Source of the DNA: Akanthomyces muscarius
Taxonomy: Eukaryota > Ascomycota > Sordariomycetes > Hypocreales > Cordycipitaceae
Reading direction: 5' to 3'
Length of the DNA: 64,000 nt
NCBI RefSeq assembly: GCF_028009165.1
Contig: NC_079243.1
Span: 1,612,001-1,676,000 of the forward strand
The position numbers and the translations under genes are program-made. The notes beneath the pieces are model-generated. The model had not been told where the DNA came from and did not search any database. It was given only the letters and a program-made list of their open reading frames with translations. How positions within the stretch are numbered: the stretch's first letter is position 1; every line of letters begins with the position of its first letter. This document shows positions 45,301-55,441 of the stretch, one piece after another.

Positions 45301-47883
45301 CATGCCTTGCGACCGCTATTGTCGAGAACCGTTGGCGACGGGCAGATGGTGTACATTGAACAGCTGTTTCACAAAATTGTAGGTATCCCGTCAACATCTG
45401 CTGAGGACATTATTGCAGATTTGGAGTACATAAGAGACAAGGTTGAAAATACCGGGGACAACGATGAGGAGATCACTGAGCTTTACAAATACCTTGACAG
45501 GGCACGGTTTTCGGCACCGAAGCTGAGGCGAGTATTTCGATTTCACATATCTCTTTTTGAAGTATATAGTCTGACCATGAGCGTCACAGATCCATTCTCA
45601 CTCAGAAGCCTCTTATTATGGTGATTTCTCACGGCGAACGTGGTTGGTACAAGTTGTCGGATACTCTCTGGTCCAGCTCAGCAGCCATTCGTGGCAAAGT
45701 AACACTCGACACCCAATATGAGGAGCTCGAGGGATTCTTTGTCTCTAAGCTTGGAGTAAGATCACTGACGCTAGAGATGGTGTACGACGAGTTGAAGCAG
45801 GAGCCGCAAACAAATTCCGTCGAGGACGTTAACGTGGCGATGCTCGCACTGAGCGATTTCCTTCGACGTGAGCGCACACGGCTTGATCCCAGTCCTCTGC
45901 TAAGAGCAAAGATCTTTCCCGTTAAGTATGGCAATAGCGAGCCAGTCCTACGTTCTGCTAGTGCCGATTTCGCAATTTCTGACCGTGCGCATTTACGTGA
46001 GCATTTCTGGGGCAGAGTCGCAATGTTGAGCTTTGATTTGGAGGATATTCACAAACTACGGCCGTTCTTCGCTTGGACTGAACTTGAGGGGCGATTCCTG
46101 TCTAACAGCGTCAAGGACATTACATCTGTCCTACCGAATTCGGGCAAGCCTATCAGCGCAGCCGGCCGCGATCTCCGCCGGAAAGCCTACTTCATACTTC
46201 GGTTCGTCCTGAGCATATCATACGGCTTTTTCGTTCCTTCTGACACTTTCCCAGAGTTGCAGCGACATGTGGTAGCCCAAAGTATCATGACAGCTACTCG
46301 GAGCTGTACCAGCTTCTTCGTGATGCAGAAACAATAGAAACAGATGGCATACACACTAGCTTGCAGCTGTCGCAAAATGGCGAAGCGGTATCGATTGAAG
46401 ATTCATCCCCGAACGTGTTCATTGATCATGAACCACCGCATTTCAAGGTGTACGTGCCGAAACAAAAGAAAGCCCAGACTGTGGCCTTTTCCTCGGTGCT
46501 GCCTCGGAAGCTCCTGTGGTGGCTCATGGAATACCCCGAAGGACACATAGAGGATCATACCGACACTGCAGCCATCAATGCGTTGAGTCTCGTATTTGCG
46601 TGCGATGTACAGGCTCTCGACGATATTTTGGATCGACAAAGCATCCTCAGGATAGAGGTGGATAACGTGGACCATCTAGAGTCTGAGGCTGAAGAGGATG
46701 AAGAAGAAGAGGCGGCCGACACTGGGGATGCTATCCGTCACTCTGTCTCCAATAATGCGCGAACCGAGACTGAAACGCTCGCGGAGGTGTTTGCCCAAAG
46801 CCACATGGCGCGAGACCGGAGCAGTCAGTCGTCTGAGCCGACCATCAGGCCGTACACGCCTCAATCCTCCACCTACAGCATTGCCAGTCCAACAGGGTCA
46901 ACCGCAACAGCACAGCCTTCATACACGCCTGCCGCTCTGCCGCTATCCTCATCGATGGGACTAACCCTGTCCACACCGGTGGCCGCCGGCGTGGACGATG
47001 GTCAATATCGCACAATTCTGGAGCGAGTTGTCGACTCCGCACGGTCAGCATCGTTCCCATCGAGAGGCGCTTTTAACCTGGACAGCCTGCGCAACGCCCT
47101 CTTTGTCGAACTGGGCGGTCATGTACCGTACAGCTTCAACGGCATCGACGTCAGTGCGGGGCTACGATCAGATACCCAGCTCGAGCGTGACAAAAAGGTC
47201 GGAGCGGCTGGCGAGCTTTACGTGAGCAAACCCCTTAACACTTTATACATTCAAAACTTCAAAAAAAAAAAAAAAAAAAGAAAAGAGCACTAACATCCAT
47301 CCGAGATCTACGAGCTCCTTTCAAGGCTTCGGCTGTCAGGCTGGGGCCTCGGCAACTGGCAAAGCACAATTCGTACGTATGTGCGAGCTCATCCGGAGTA
47401 CGTGGACCTTGAGCGCTGGGGCCTGAGGGAGACAGCAGACTTTGTATATGACGACTCGGCGGGCGACTTTACTAGCGTGCTGATTGACGCTGGTTACCTT
47501 TCGGAAGACTGGCGCAGCGCTCGCCCGAAGTACTACATCGAGGTCAAGACGACCACGAGCCATCGCAGTACTCCATTTTACATGAGCAGCCATCAGTATG
47601 ACTTGGTTTGTTTTCCCTCCCTGCCTCTATCGTTTTCTAGCTTCATTTGGCATGCTGACAGCATTAATTGTAGATGCAGAGCAAACACCTTAGCCAAGAC
47701 CGATCGGAGGTATACATGATTCTCCGCGTCTTTGGTCTGAGCGGAGCGCTGGGGATGTGCGCGTATCTTGACCCGGAAGAATTGCGCCAAAACGGGGGAC
47801 TTTTATTCAACGCGCTGACATGGTCGGTTGTGCCTCGCGGCATGACAACGGACAGTACTCCGCACCTTCATGAGTGCTCCTAG
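42329..47883 (+). CDS. GHKL (HSP90-type) ATPase with DUF3883, NO VEIN-like
   Basis: Large fungal relative of plant NO VEIN. Exons: 42329-42507, 42564-43419, 43472-45144, 45195-45527, 45590-46201, 46255-47221, 47306-47605 and 47674-47883; total 5,130 nt, or 1,709 residues. Bergerat ATP-binding fold: FELLQNADDN at residues 74-83 (Glu75, Asn79), NEDGF, and glycine-rich GYIGAKGIGFKSVF at 136-149. A long middle without recognised domains and an acidic low-complexity stretch (about 1415-1440) precede GAAGELY and the C-terminal DUF3883, containing YYIEVKTT near 1616-1623. Two joins need non-GT donors: GG at 42508 (HSVK-TLAKELY) and GC at 45528 (LR-SILTQKP). The 47222-47305 intron holds 19 consecutive A. 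Other introns show branch sites such as TACTAAC. Biochemical role unknown. If the GG donor is real, the product may be impaired. Confidence 0.82.
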
Positions 47884-48896
47884 CTTCAGTGACAGCATAT
47901 TAGAATTACACTCGGCTTTGAAGAACTCTTTAGCGCGGCTTCACGAAAGCTTGGAAGTCTCCGACTTACAGGAGAAGCGAAAACCCAAGGCCTTAGCCTA
48001 TGTGCAGGCTAGCCAGTTGTTGATTAGTGTGCGTTGATTGAGGCATTGCCGTTAGCGTCAAGTCACGACGCGAGTATCGTCGTAAGCATGAGTTTTAACA
48101 ATGCGGACTTCAAGCGGATACCACTGCAGGGAACACGTCAAGCTACAGGGACGCGCGCTGCGGTATCTTTACTATCAGTTCCGTAGAAAAGGGTAGAGGG
48201 AGATAGAAGCCAGTAGAGACTGAAATTCAAGCTGAAGCTGAAGTTGCGATGGAGAACAATTGACCACTGAGATTGTGAAGAAGGTACTGTAATTAGGTGC
48301 TTCAGGTCATGGTGGCCGGCGGTGACAGCGCTGTACCGCGAATCAGAAAACGGAAGCCGGGACAGCTACGCACTAATTACACGCTATACGGACACAGAGC
48401 TACTCATCAGATGCTAGAATGCCAACTTAGAAAGGAAAAAAATGCTATCATAAATTCCATAATTATTGCGTCACACTTTAATGGGCGCCTGCTATGTCTA
48501 GCGACCTGCCCTACGCCAGGCAGCGCGCTCTTGCATGGCTGCTCTCAGACGCTTCGCCCAATCACCAGACTGCCACACCCCGCCACTATCGGCGCTTGAC
48601 CTCCCCCACCTCCCCCCCACCATGTGACGAGCTTCAACCATAAACGTCGTCATTAGTAACACTCAACTCTAGGTCATTCCGACACTGTCATCCGACTTGG
48701 AAGCAAGTCTCTCCATCTTGCTGCCTGTTTATCTTCTTTACCCGATAGTCCCGAGCCGCTGCCTGGACCCTGCATCTGCAACAAACATCGAGATTCCAAC
48801 ACACCGTTACCGATCCTAGCCCAACAGCCCCGACCAGCAACAACGACCAATAGATACGACCGAAAACATCATCAGGAGGCTTCTTTTGCAGCAAAC
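47884..48896. other. Intergenic upstream of ATG3
   Basis: 1.01 kb with no supportable gene. The part nearest ATG3 (about 48600-48890) is C-rich, as is usual for fungal 5' leaders. Confidence 0.6.
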
Positions 48897-50088
48897 ATGA
48901 ACTATATTTACTCGACCGTCAATACCCTGCGCGACAGGTACACGCCCGTCTCGCACACGTCGACGTTTCGCCAGACCGGCCAGATCACGCCCGAGGAGTT
49001 TGTCGCCGCGGGCGACTACCTCGTCTACAAGTTCCCGACATGGGCGTGGGGCGACGCCGATGACGAGAGCCGCCGCGTGAGCTACCTGCCCGCCGGTAAG
49101 CAATATCTCGTCACCCGCAACGTGCCGTGCGACCGCCGCCTGAATGACGACTTTGCCGGCGACGCGGGCCACGAGGAGTCGGTCGTCCACGACGGCTTCA
49201 GCAAGGCCGGTGGCGCTGCTGCGGGCGACGCCGCCGCGGGTGACAACGACGAGGATGGCTGGCTGAGGACGGGCGGGCTCGCGAGCTCGCAGCCGCTCAA
49301 GGCCAGGGACGTCCGCACGGTGGACGACGCGGGCAATGTCGGCGTGGCGGATGACGAGGAGGAGGATGACATTCCGGACATGGAGGACGAGGATGATGAC
49401 GAGGCTATCATCCGCGACGCCGGCGCCGGCGCCCAAAAAAGGTGCGACAGATCCCTGCCCTTTTTGTGAAGACGCTATACAATGGAGTTAGCTAACCGAT
49501 ACCTGTGCCAGCGGCCGACGCACATATACCCTCTACATCATGTACACGCCCTACTACCGCACGCCGCGCCTCTACCTCTCCGGCTACCAGACCAACGGCC
49601 AGCCCCTCCCGCCGCACGACATGATGGACGACATTGTCGGCGACTACAAGGACAAGACGGTCACGCTCGAGGACTTTCCCTTTTTCGCCAACAACATCAA
49701 GATGGCGTCGGTGCACCCGTGCAAGCACGCCTCCGTCATGAAGACGCTGCTGGACCGCGCCGACGCGGCCCTGCGCATCCGCCGCGACAAGCTCGCCAGG
49801 GGGCAGGGAGTCAAAGCGCCGGCAGGGATGGAGGGCCTGGTGGATGAGATTGGCAAGCTCGACGTCAAGGGTGCCCAGGAGGCGGCCGACAAGGACGAGT
49901 GGGAGGAGGTGCAGGAGACGGAGGCGGTGGACGAGAATGAGGTGGCGATTCGCGTGGACCAGTATCTGGTTGTATTCCTCAAGGTACGCTTTTCTCCCTT
50001 GTTTTCTTGACGACGTGGGTACTAATGGAAGCAGTTCATGGCCAGCGTCACGCCAGGCATCGAGCACGACTTTACCATGGGAGTATAA
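48897..50088 (+). CDS. ATG3: Autophagy E2-like enzyme ATG3
   Basis: Conjugates Atg8 to phosphatidylethanolamine during autophagosome growth. Exons 48897-49441, 49512-49983 and 50035-50088 total 1,071 nt, or 356 residues; donors GTGCGA and GTACGC. N-terminus [40 protein letters not shown] sequence (membrane-curvature helix, then the E2 fold) and [16 protein letters not shown] long acidic loop ([19 protein letters not shown]) corresponds to the flexible Atg7/Atg12-binding region. After splicing, [21 protein letters not shown] leads to the catalytic [12 protein letters not shown] with Cys252. The last exon encodes only [17 protein letters not shown], conserved in the family. A second, more variable insertion lies between the catalytic loop and the C-terminus (about residues 262-320). 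Confidence 0.96.
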
Positions 50089-50871
50089 AGTAGGCGGATA
50101 TACCCTAAAAAAACGACGTTATGACAGCTTTCCCGTTTTGGATGATACAGTATCTGCAGACACGAAGAAAAACATAAAACAAGAGATACTTTTCTTCCGT
50201 GTCCCGCGCGGCGTTTTTCTTTCATGGAGGGACTCTGGGTGTTTTTTTTTTTTTTTTTTTTTTGAATCAGGACAGCCAAGCAGAAATAAATTCGACATGC
50301 ACATACAAAACTTGTCCCCAATCATTGTGCAGTATAAAATACGTATCAATAAAGCCAGAGTCAAAGAGAAGGAGAGAACATGTGTCTATCAAACTGGTCT
50401 AATCGAGGCATGTACCCAAGACACACCCTTCGCAGCAAAGGGGATATACATATCGAGCCCATCAAGGCTTACAAAGAAAATCTATACCAAACAGAAAGAG
50501 CTGTATATACAACCTGCTATCCCCAGAAAAAGAAAAAAGAAAACCAATGTGTCTATATAGAAGGAAAAAAAGTCCCAAGAAAAAAAAAAGGCTCGCTCAA
50601 GTTGTGCTACCCAATGATAATTTTCGCCACTCTAAAGAAGATGTAAAATAAGAAAACGGGTATGGTGTATATGTGTTGTGTTTGGGTAAGGGGGTATATG
50701 AACAGTCATTTAGGTTCCCTGAATTCCGTAATGCAATAGCCACAAGAGGACAAAAGAAAGAAAAAGAAAACAGGTATCGTGTAGACGTGAAATAGTGTAG
50801 GTTATTGTTGGCACAGGTGAACAAGGTCACATCGGAAAAGTCTTGGCCCGTCTCGTCGAAGAACGAGCATG
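50089..50871. other. Convergent 3' region with 22-nt T tract
   Basis: 783 bp between the ATG3 stop and the stop of the coiled-coil gene. AT-rich, with an uninterrupted T run at 50242-50263 and an A run near 50581-50590. No gene supported. Confidence 0.6.
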
Positions 50872-52578
50872 CTATGCCACGCCAAACGGAGCGCCAAAGT
50901 TGGTTGTCGTGCGCATCTTCAAGGGAACGTCGGCCTCGACAGGCTTGGTCGCGGCGTCGAGCTCATCAGACGCGCTGCCGTTGGTCTTTGGCTTGTCGTC
51001 GTCGTCTGCGAGTTGCGACTTGATGACGGTCGGTAGCGCTTCCTCTTTACTGTGGCTGATGCCTTCCAGCTTCTGATTGACGCGGGCCCAGAAAATCTCG
51101 TCTTGCGCGGGGATGTTCTTGACCATCAGAGGGCCTTTGAGAGGGACGTCGTCCTTGGGCTCCAGGCGCGGCTCCAGCTGCGTCTCGTCGACGTCATCGA
51201 TTAGCGCGTCTGGTAGCTTGTCCTCCTCTGGTGCAACGTCGACGTGCTCTGGTTCTGGGACGGGCTGGGTCGGCGGCTCTTCGTCGTCTTGTTCGACCGG
51301 TTTGTTTAGTGCCGTCGGCGTCGTCGCCTCGCTTTGACCAGCCGTCATGCTGCCGTCGAGCGTCGTCATGGTGGGGAAAAGAGACAGCGAGTGGTTGGGC
51401 GTGTGTCCCGCGTGCATGGTTCTGCGGCGCATCTCGCCGGCTGCGAGTGCTTGCATCGTCTGCGCTTTGGACGAGGATCGACGAGTGAGGCCGACGCCTG
51501 CCTGCTCCGAGGAGCTCTGGTCGGTGGGTGGTGACGTGGCGGGCGAGGACTTGACAGAGGACTGGGTAAAGGTGTCGCGGACGGCGTTGGCCTTGATGAA
51601 TATGCCGTCCAGTTTCGGGTCGATCTCGTGGACGTCGATGAGCGGGATGGGGACGTCGCTAGTCTTCTTGCGGAAAGCAAGAAAGTCCCGTGCAGACGAC
51701 GTCTCGGGTTGGGTGCGCGGGTCGAGGGGCATGGATGCAAGCTGCTCAGGATTCCCCGTCGGAGAGGCACGCGATCCGTTGCTGCTGAGAAAGTGTGGTC
51801 GCCGCGCAGCACCCTCCAGGCCAGGTGGCAGCGAGTGGGCGTGCAGCTTGGCACCGGCGGAGGGCGAGACCAAGCCGCTCCATTGACTGCCAGGTGAGGT
51901 CACCGACCGCAGGCCAGCATTTTCGCTCTCGAGATGCTGGACACGGTCGCGCAGCGCGTGCACCTCGCGATGCATGGCGGCCTTTTCATTGAGCCATGAT
52001 TCGCGCATGTCCTCCATAATGGTGCGCTCCTCCTGGTAGACTTCCTCGGCCCGTTTCCGATTCGCCTCGAGGTATTTGCGTTCGGCCTCCCAGGCCTCGC
52101 GGATCAGCGAGTTTTGCTGCGCGAGGCGCTGCACGAGATGCAGCGAGGTTTGCTGCGGCGCGGCGGCGTCTGCAGAGGCCGAGCGGGAGAGCGACGTGGC
52201 GACAGCCAGGCTAGGCGAGAGAGCATCGCGGCCCAGACTGCCGGCAGGAGGAGGCAGCATTGAGGGCCGGGGTGCCCTGGCGATGCCAATATCGGTGGGC
52301 GAGAGGCTGCTGTCGCGACGGAAGGAGGGATTGAGAGAGGAGGAGGAGGAAGAGGCAAGGGGCATGTGAGAGGACGTATAGTTGAAGTGTGGCGCGGAGG
52401 GAGCAGCGAAGCGGGGGGCTGCGGCGGCGCCCGTGGAGTGCGTGTGGTATTCGTAGATGGGTTGCAGGTCGTAGGGGATGGAGGGCTCGGCTTGGCTGCG
52501 GGAGGGTGAAGCTCCGAGCAGGTCATCACGGTCGAAGCCTCCAGAGGGGAGGAAGGCGTTGGAGTGTTGCCTCGTCAT
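50872..52578 (-). CDS. Unrecognised coiled-coil protein
   Basis: Single exon, 568 residues, ATG at 52578. I do not recognise a family. The N-terminal 140 residues are low-complexity (Ser, Pro, Ala, His). Residues about 145-224 form a strong predicted coiled coil (LVQRLAQQNSLIREAWEAER, then KYLEANRKRAEEVYQEERT and a long heptad tail to HLESENAGL). The rest alternates Ser/Pro-rich and acidic stretches. It includes RDFLAFRKKTSDVPIPLIDVHEIDPKLDGIF-type sequence with higher complexity near 300-340, probably the conserved core, and a C-terminal ARVNQKLEGISHS segment. No signal peptide or membrane segment. Codon use and length of open frame support a real gene. The plus strand upstream of the start is G-rich, meaning a C-rich leader on the coding strand. 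Confidence 0.8.
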   Translation of the reverse strand: MTRQHSNAFLPSGGFDRDDLLGASPSRSQAEPSIPYDLQPIYEYHTHSTGAAAAPRFAAPSAPHFNYTSSHMPLASSSSSSLNPSFRRDSSLSPTDIGIARAPRPSMLPPPAGSLGRDALSPSLAVATSLSRSASADAAAPQQTSLHLVQRLAQQNSLIREAWEAERKYLEANRKRAEEVYQEERTIMEDMRESWLNEKAAMHREVHALRDRVQHLESENAGLRSVTSPGSQWSGLVSPSAGAKLHAHSLPPGLEGAARRPHFLSSNGSRASPTGNPEQLASMPLDPRTQPETSSARDFLAFRKKTSDVPIPLIDVHEIDPKLDGIFIKANAVRDTFTQSSVKSSPATSPPTDQSSSEQAGVGLTRRSSSKAQTMQALAAGEMRRRTMHAGHTPNHSLSLFPTMTTLDGSMTAGQSEATTPTALNKPVEQDDEEPPTQPVPEPEHVDVAPEEDKLPDALIDDVDETQLEPRLEPKDDVPLKGPLMVKNIPAQDEIFWARVNQKLEGISHSKEEALPTVIKSQLADDDDKPKTNGSASDELDAATKPVEADVPLKMRTTTNFGAPFGVA

Positions 52579-55407
52579 GGTGATGGGCGGCGTTGCGAGT
52601 GTACCGCTCTCATGGCGCGACTAAACGGCAGTGGTGAGTCGTAGCGACTCGAGAGAGGGAGGCGTGCTTTCCTCAAGAAATGCAAGACCTGGTGTCGAAT
52701 TCTCCAATTACGGTGGCACTGAGAGAGAAGGAGGCGGACTGGCGTTGGGTTGCAGCAAGCGTGCAGGGTCGTCGGGCCGGGTTACTGCAGGGTCTCGTGG
52801 CAAAGGGCGGAGAGAGGGCAGAGTCGCAAAGTCGCTGCGCCAGCCAAGACTAGGGTCCAGGGCCAGAGAGGAGGAGGGTGGAGATGCTACACTGGCGATG
52901 AATGGTCGTCTGCGCGCGGGCTGGGGCTTGGGTGGTTGACGGGCGGAGATGCGTGCGTTGTTGATTTGCAAGGGTGGCCTGAATATTGTGTCGGTGGCCG
53001 CTGAGCCAGGGTCTGCCCGCGGACGGGACGGGTTGTCGATGCGCGTGAGACAGATGAAAAAATGGCCGTCCGGTTTGCAAGAATCAGGCGGCGGGCAGCA
53101 GCAGGTCGGGCACGATGCGTGGCGTTGGTTGGTTGGTTCGCGGCGCAAAAAGAGGATATCGCGGGAATATGTGGTATCGTATGTGTGTGATGGTTTGCAG
53201 GCAAGAATAAAGGAGACAAGCAGCTTGCACCAAACCAGGTCGAGAGACGGACGACAAGAGGCACGCGAGATGGAGGGTTGCGTGAGCTGCCAAGCTGCCA
53301 GCGCTCGCGCTCGTGGATGGGCGGGGACAATTTGGTTTAGCGGTCTCTGCAGCGGTCTCTAGCGGTAATTGCGATTTCTTTAGTGGTCGACGCGCTGGAG
53401 GCGTCGCTGCAAGAGTGGGCTCCAGTGGATGCGGTCCCTGAAAGTACCCTGAGGTAGGACGCGTGATCGGCGCGCCGTTGTTTCTGCAGCATTTTGTTTT
53501 CTCCTTCGACTTTACTAAGATGCCAAACTCCAGACGCTGTGAAACTGTCGTCTAAGCTGCTTTCCCTTCATGCAAAACTGCATCCTGCGGGCTGATGTTG
53601 CTGCTTTGCACGACACGGCAGGTACCAACACATGCCTGCAAGGATGCCGCTGTGTTAAACTTAGTGTATGCGACTAATCGACACCGCGGCCTCGGCCCGT
53701 CCTCGTGATACAGTAGGGGGAAGAAAGCAAAGAGTACCTAACAAGACACGTTTCTCACACACAAAGAAAGGCAAGCAAAAGAAGGAGAAGACGCAAAGAA
53801 GAAAGAGGCTCAGCAGCAAATCTGCCACTGCGCTACCTTTGCGTTGTACGACTTGATGCATCGGATGCCCGGGGAAAGGCGCCCGGGGCGTCCTCAGACA
53901 CCCAATCCTGTGCCTTAGCATGACAGCCTCTATGAACATGATTCGACACTTGTGTGCTGAACCCTGCACGAGACCTAGGTAGGCAAGGAAGCTTCTAGGA
54001 CAGGCAGGTGAATATATCTGGATAGCAAATAAAGTACTCAAGCCCAAGGACGCACAACCCCTGGCGCGAAGCTATTGAATAATAATAACTGCTTGGCGGT
54101 GTGTGTGATTTGGAGAAGAAGAAGAAAAATCGGCGGATATCGACGGGATGTCACGGCTACTGTCTCTCGCGAAAGGTCTCTCTTTTCCCTGCCGGTCGTG
54201 TCTCATGTAATTAGGTCGTCGACAAATGTTTGGCGCGCCCGCTCAGACAGTTTGATTCAAAAAGACTTCGGCTGTCGGCGTCTGGCATCTTTCACATGTC
54301 GCAAAATCAACACCACACATGGCCGGACACTGACTGCCTGCCTACAGGAACAAACTCTCTGGTTCGGCGCTATTTCTCTCGGCCTTGCGATCGAGCTATC
54401 GGAATGACGCGTAGAAAATCATAGCCCACTTCAGCCGATTCGCTAGCTGTCGATAAGGGCAAAGGCACAGCCAAAGGAAAAAAAACGCGCAAGAAAATGG
54501 AGCGTTGATAAAAACCCCGTCGAAACGTGTTGGAACCCCAATCGCCCACACACTGACGACTTAAATGTCGAGCGTGCGTGTCCCTGGATTGATAACTAGG
54601 TTAGACGCTCACTCAACCAACCGGCAACAAGTTCCGGTGCGGTGCCTGTCCGCCGTCACACAACTGCCACGTAGACGGGAAAAAGAGCTTCCATCATTAT
54701 CCTTCCAAAAATAGCATAACTCAACCTTTACCGGGCTCCATTCACGATCCATCCGTAACCAACTACCATCTTGCTTGTCAACGTATTTCAAGTATTGGAA
54801 GCCATTGATTGTTCCTGTGCGTGCGCTTGACAAGCATCAACCTGGCAGCATCAGGTCGACGCCCAACTGTGGGCTTCAAGCTACCGGTAGCTTACCGCCA
54901 TCACACTGCATGCATCTGCAAAACAAGTAAAAAGGAAATAGTGTTGGAAAAATAGACCCCCAGAGATTTCGGCAGCTAGTTTCACGCCCATCTCCCAAAA
55001 TATTAATCTTTTATTAGTGGTATCCTATGCGGCGGCCGCTTGTAATTGCCCTGTTGCATGATGCAAGTCGATTCGGCTTTTCCGCGGTCCGATGCACACA
55101 CAAACAAGGTCAAAAAAAACCTTGATCCCAAGTAATAACTCAAATTTCTTATTTACAACTGTAAATTGAAACCTGGACAGAAAAGCAAACGAGGACGGAA
55201 TAAAAAAGGGTTCGGTAGACATGATCCGAGTCAATCTTCGCATCGGGCGAAACATGCCTCGTGAGTCTCATCCTGAGTCGATCGGATGTCCGGATCGGCC
55301 GCCGACATGGCCTTCCAAGTCTGGTAAACAAGTCCGTCTGAGCCTGCCGGGAGAATATACAGACATGAGCACAAGCTGACGCGACTTCAGGTAGCGCTGG
55401 AAATATC

Positions 55408-55441
<34 letters not shown>

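Noticed and set aside
55409..55438. Poly-A tract as the tail of a LINE or processed pseudogene
   Set aside because: No coding body, promoter or target-site duplication seen beside it.
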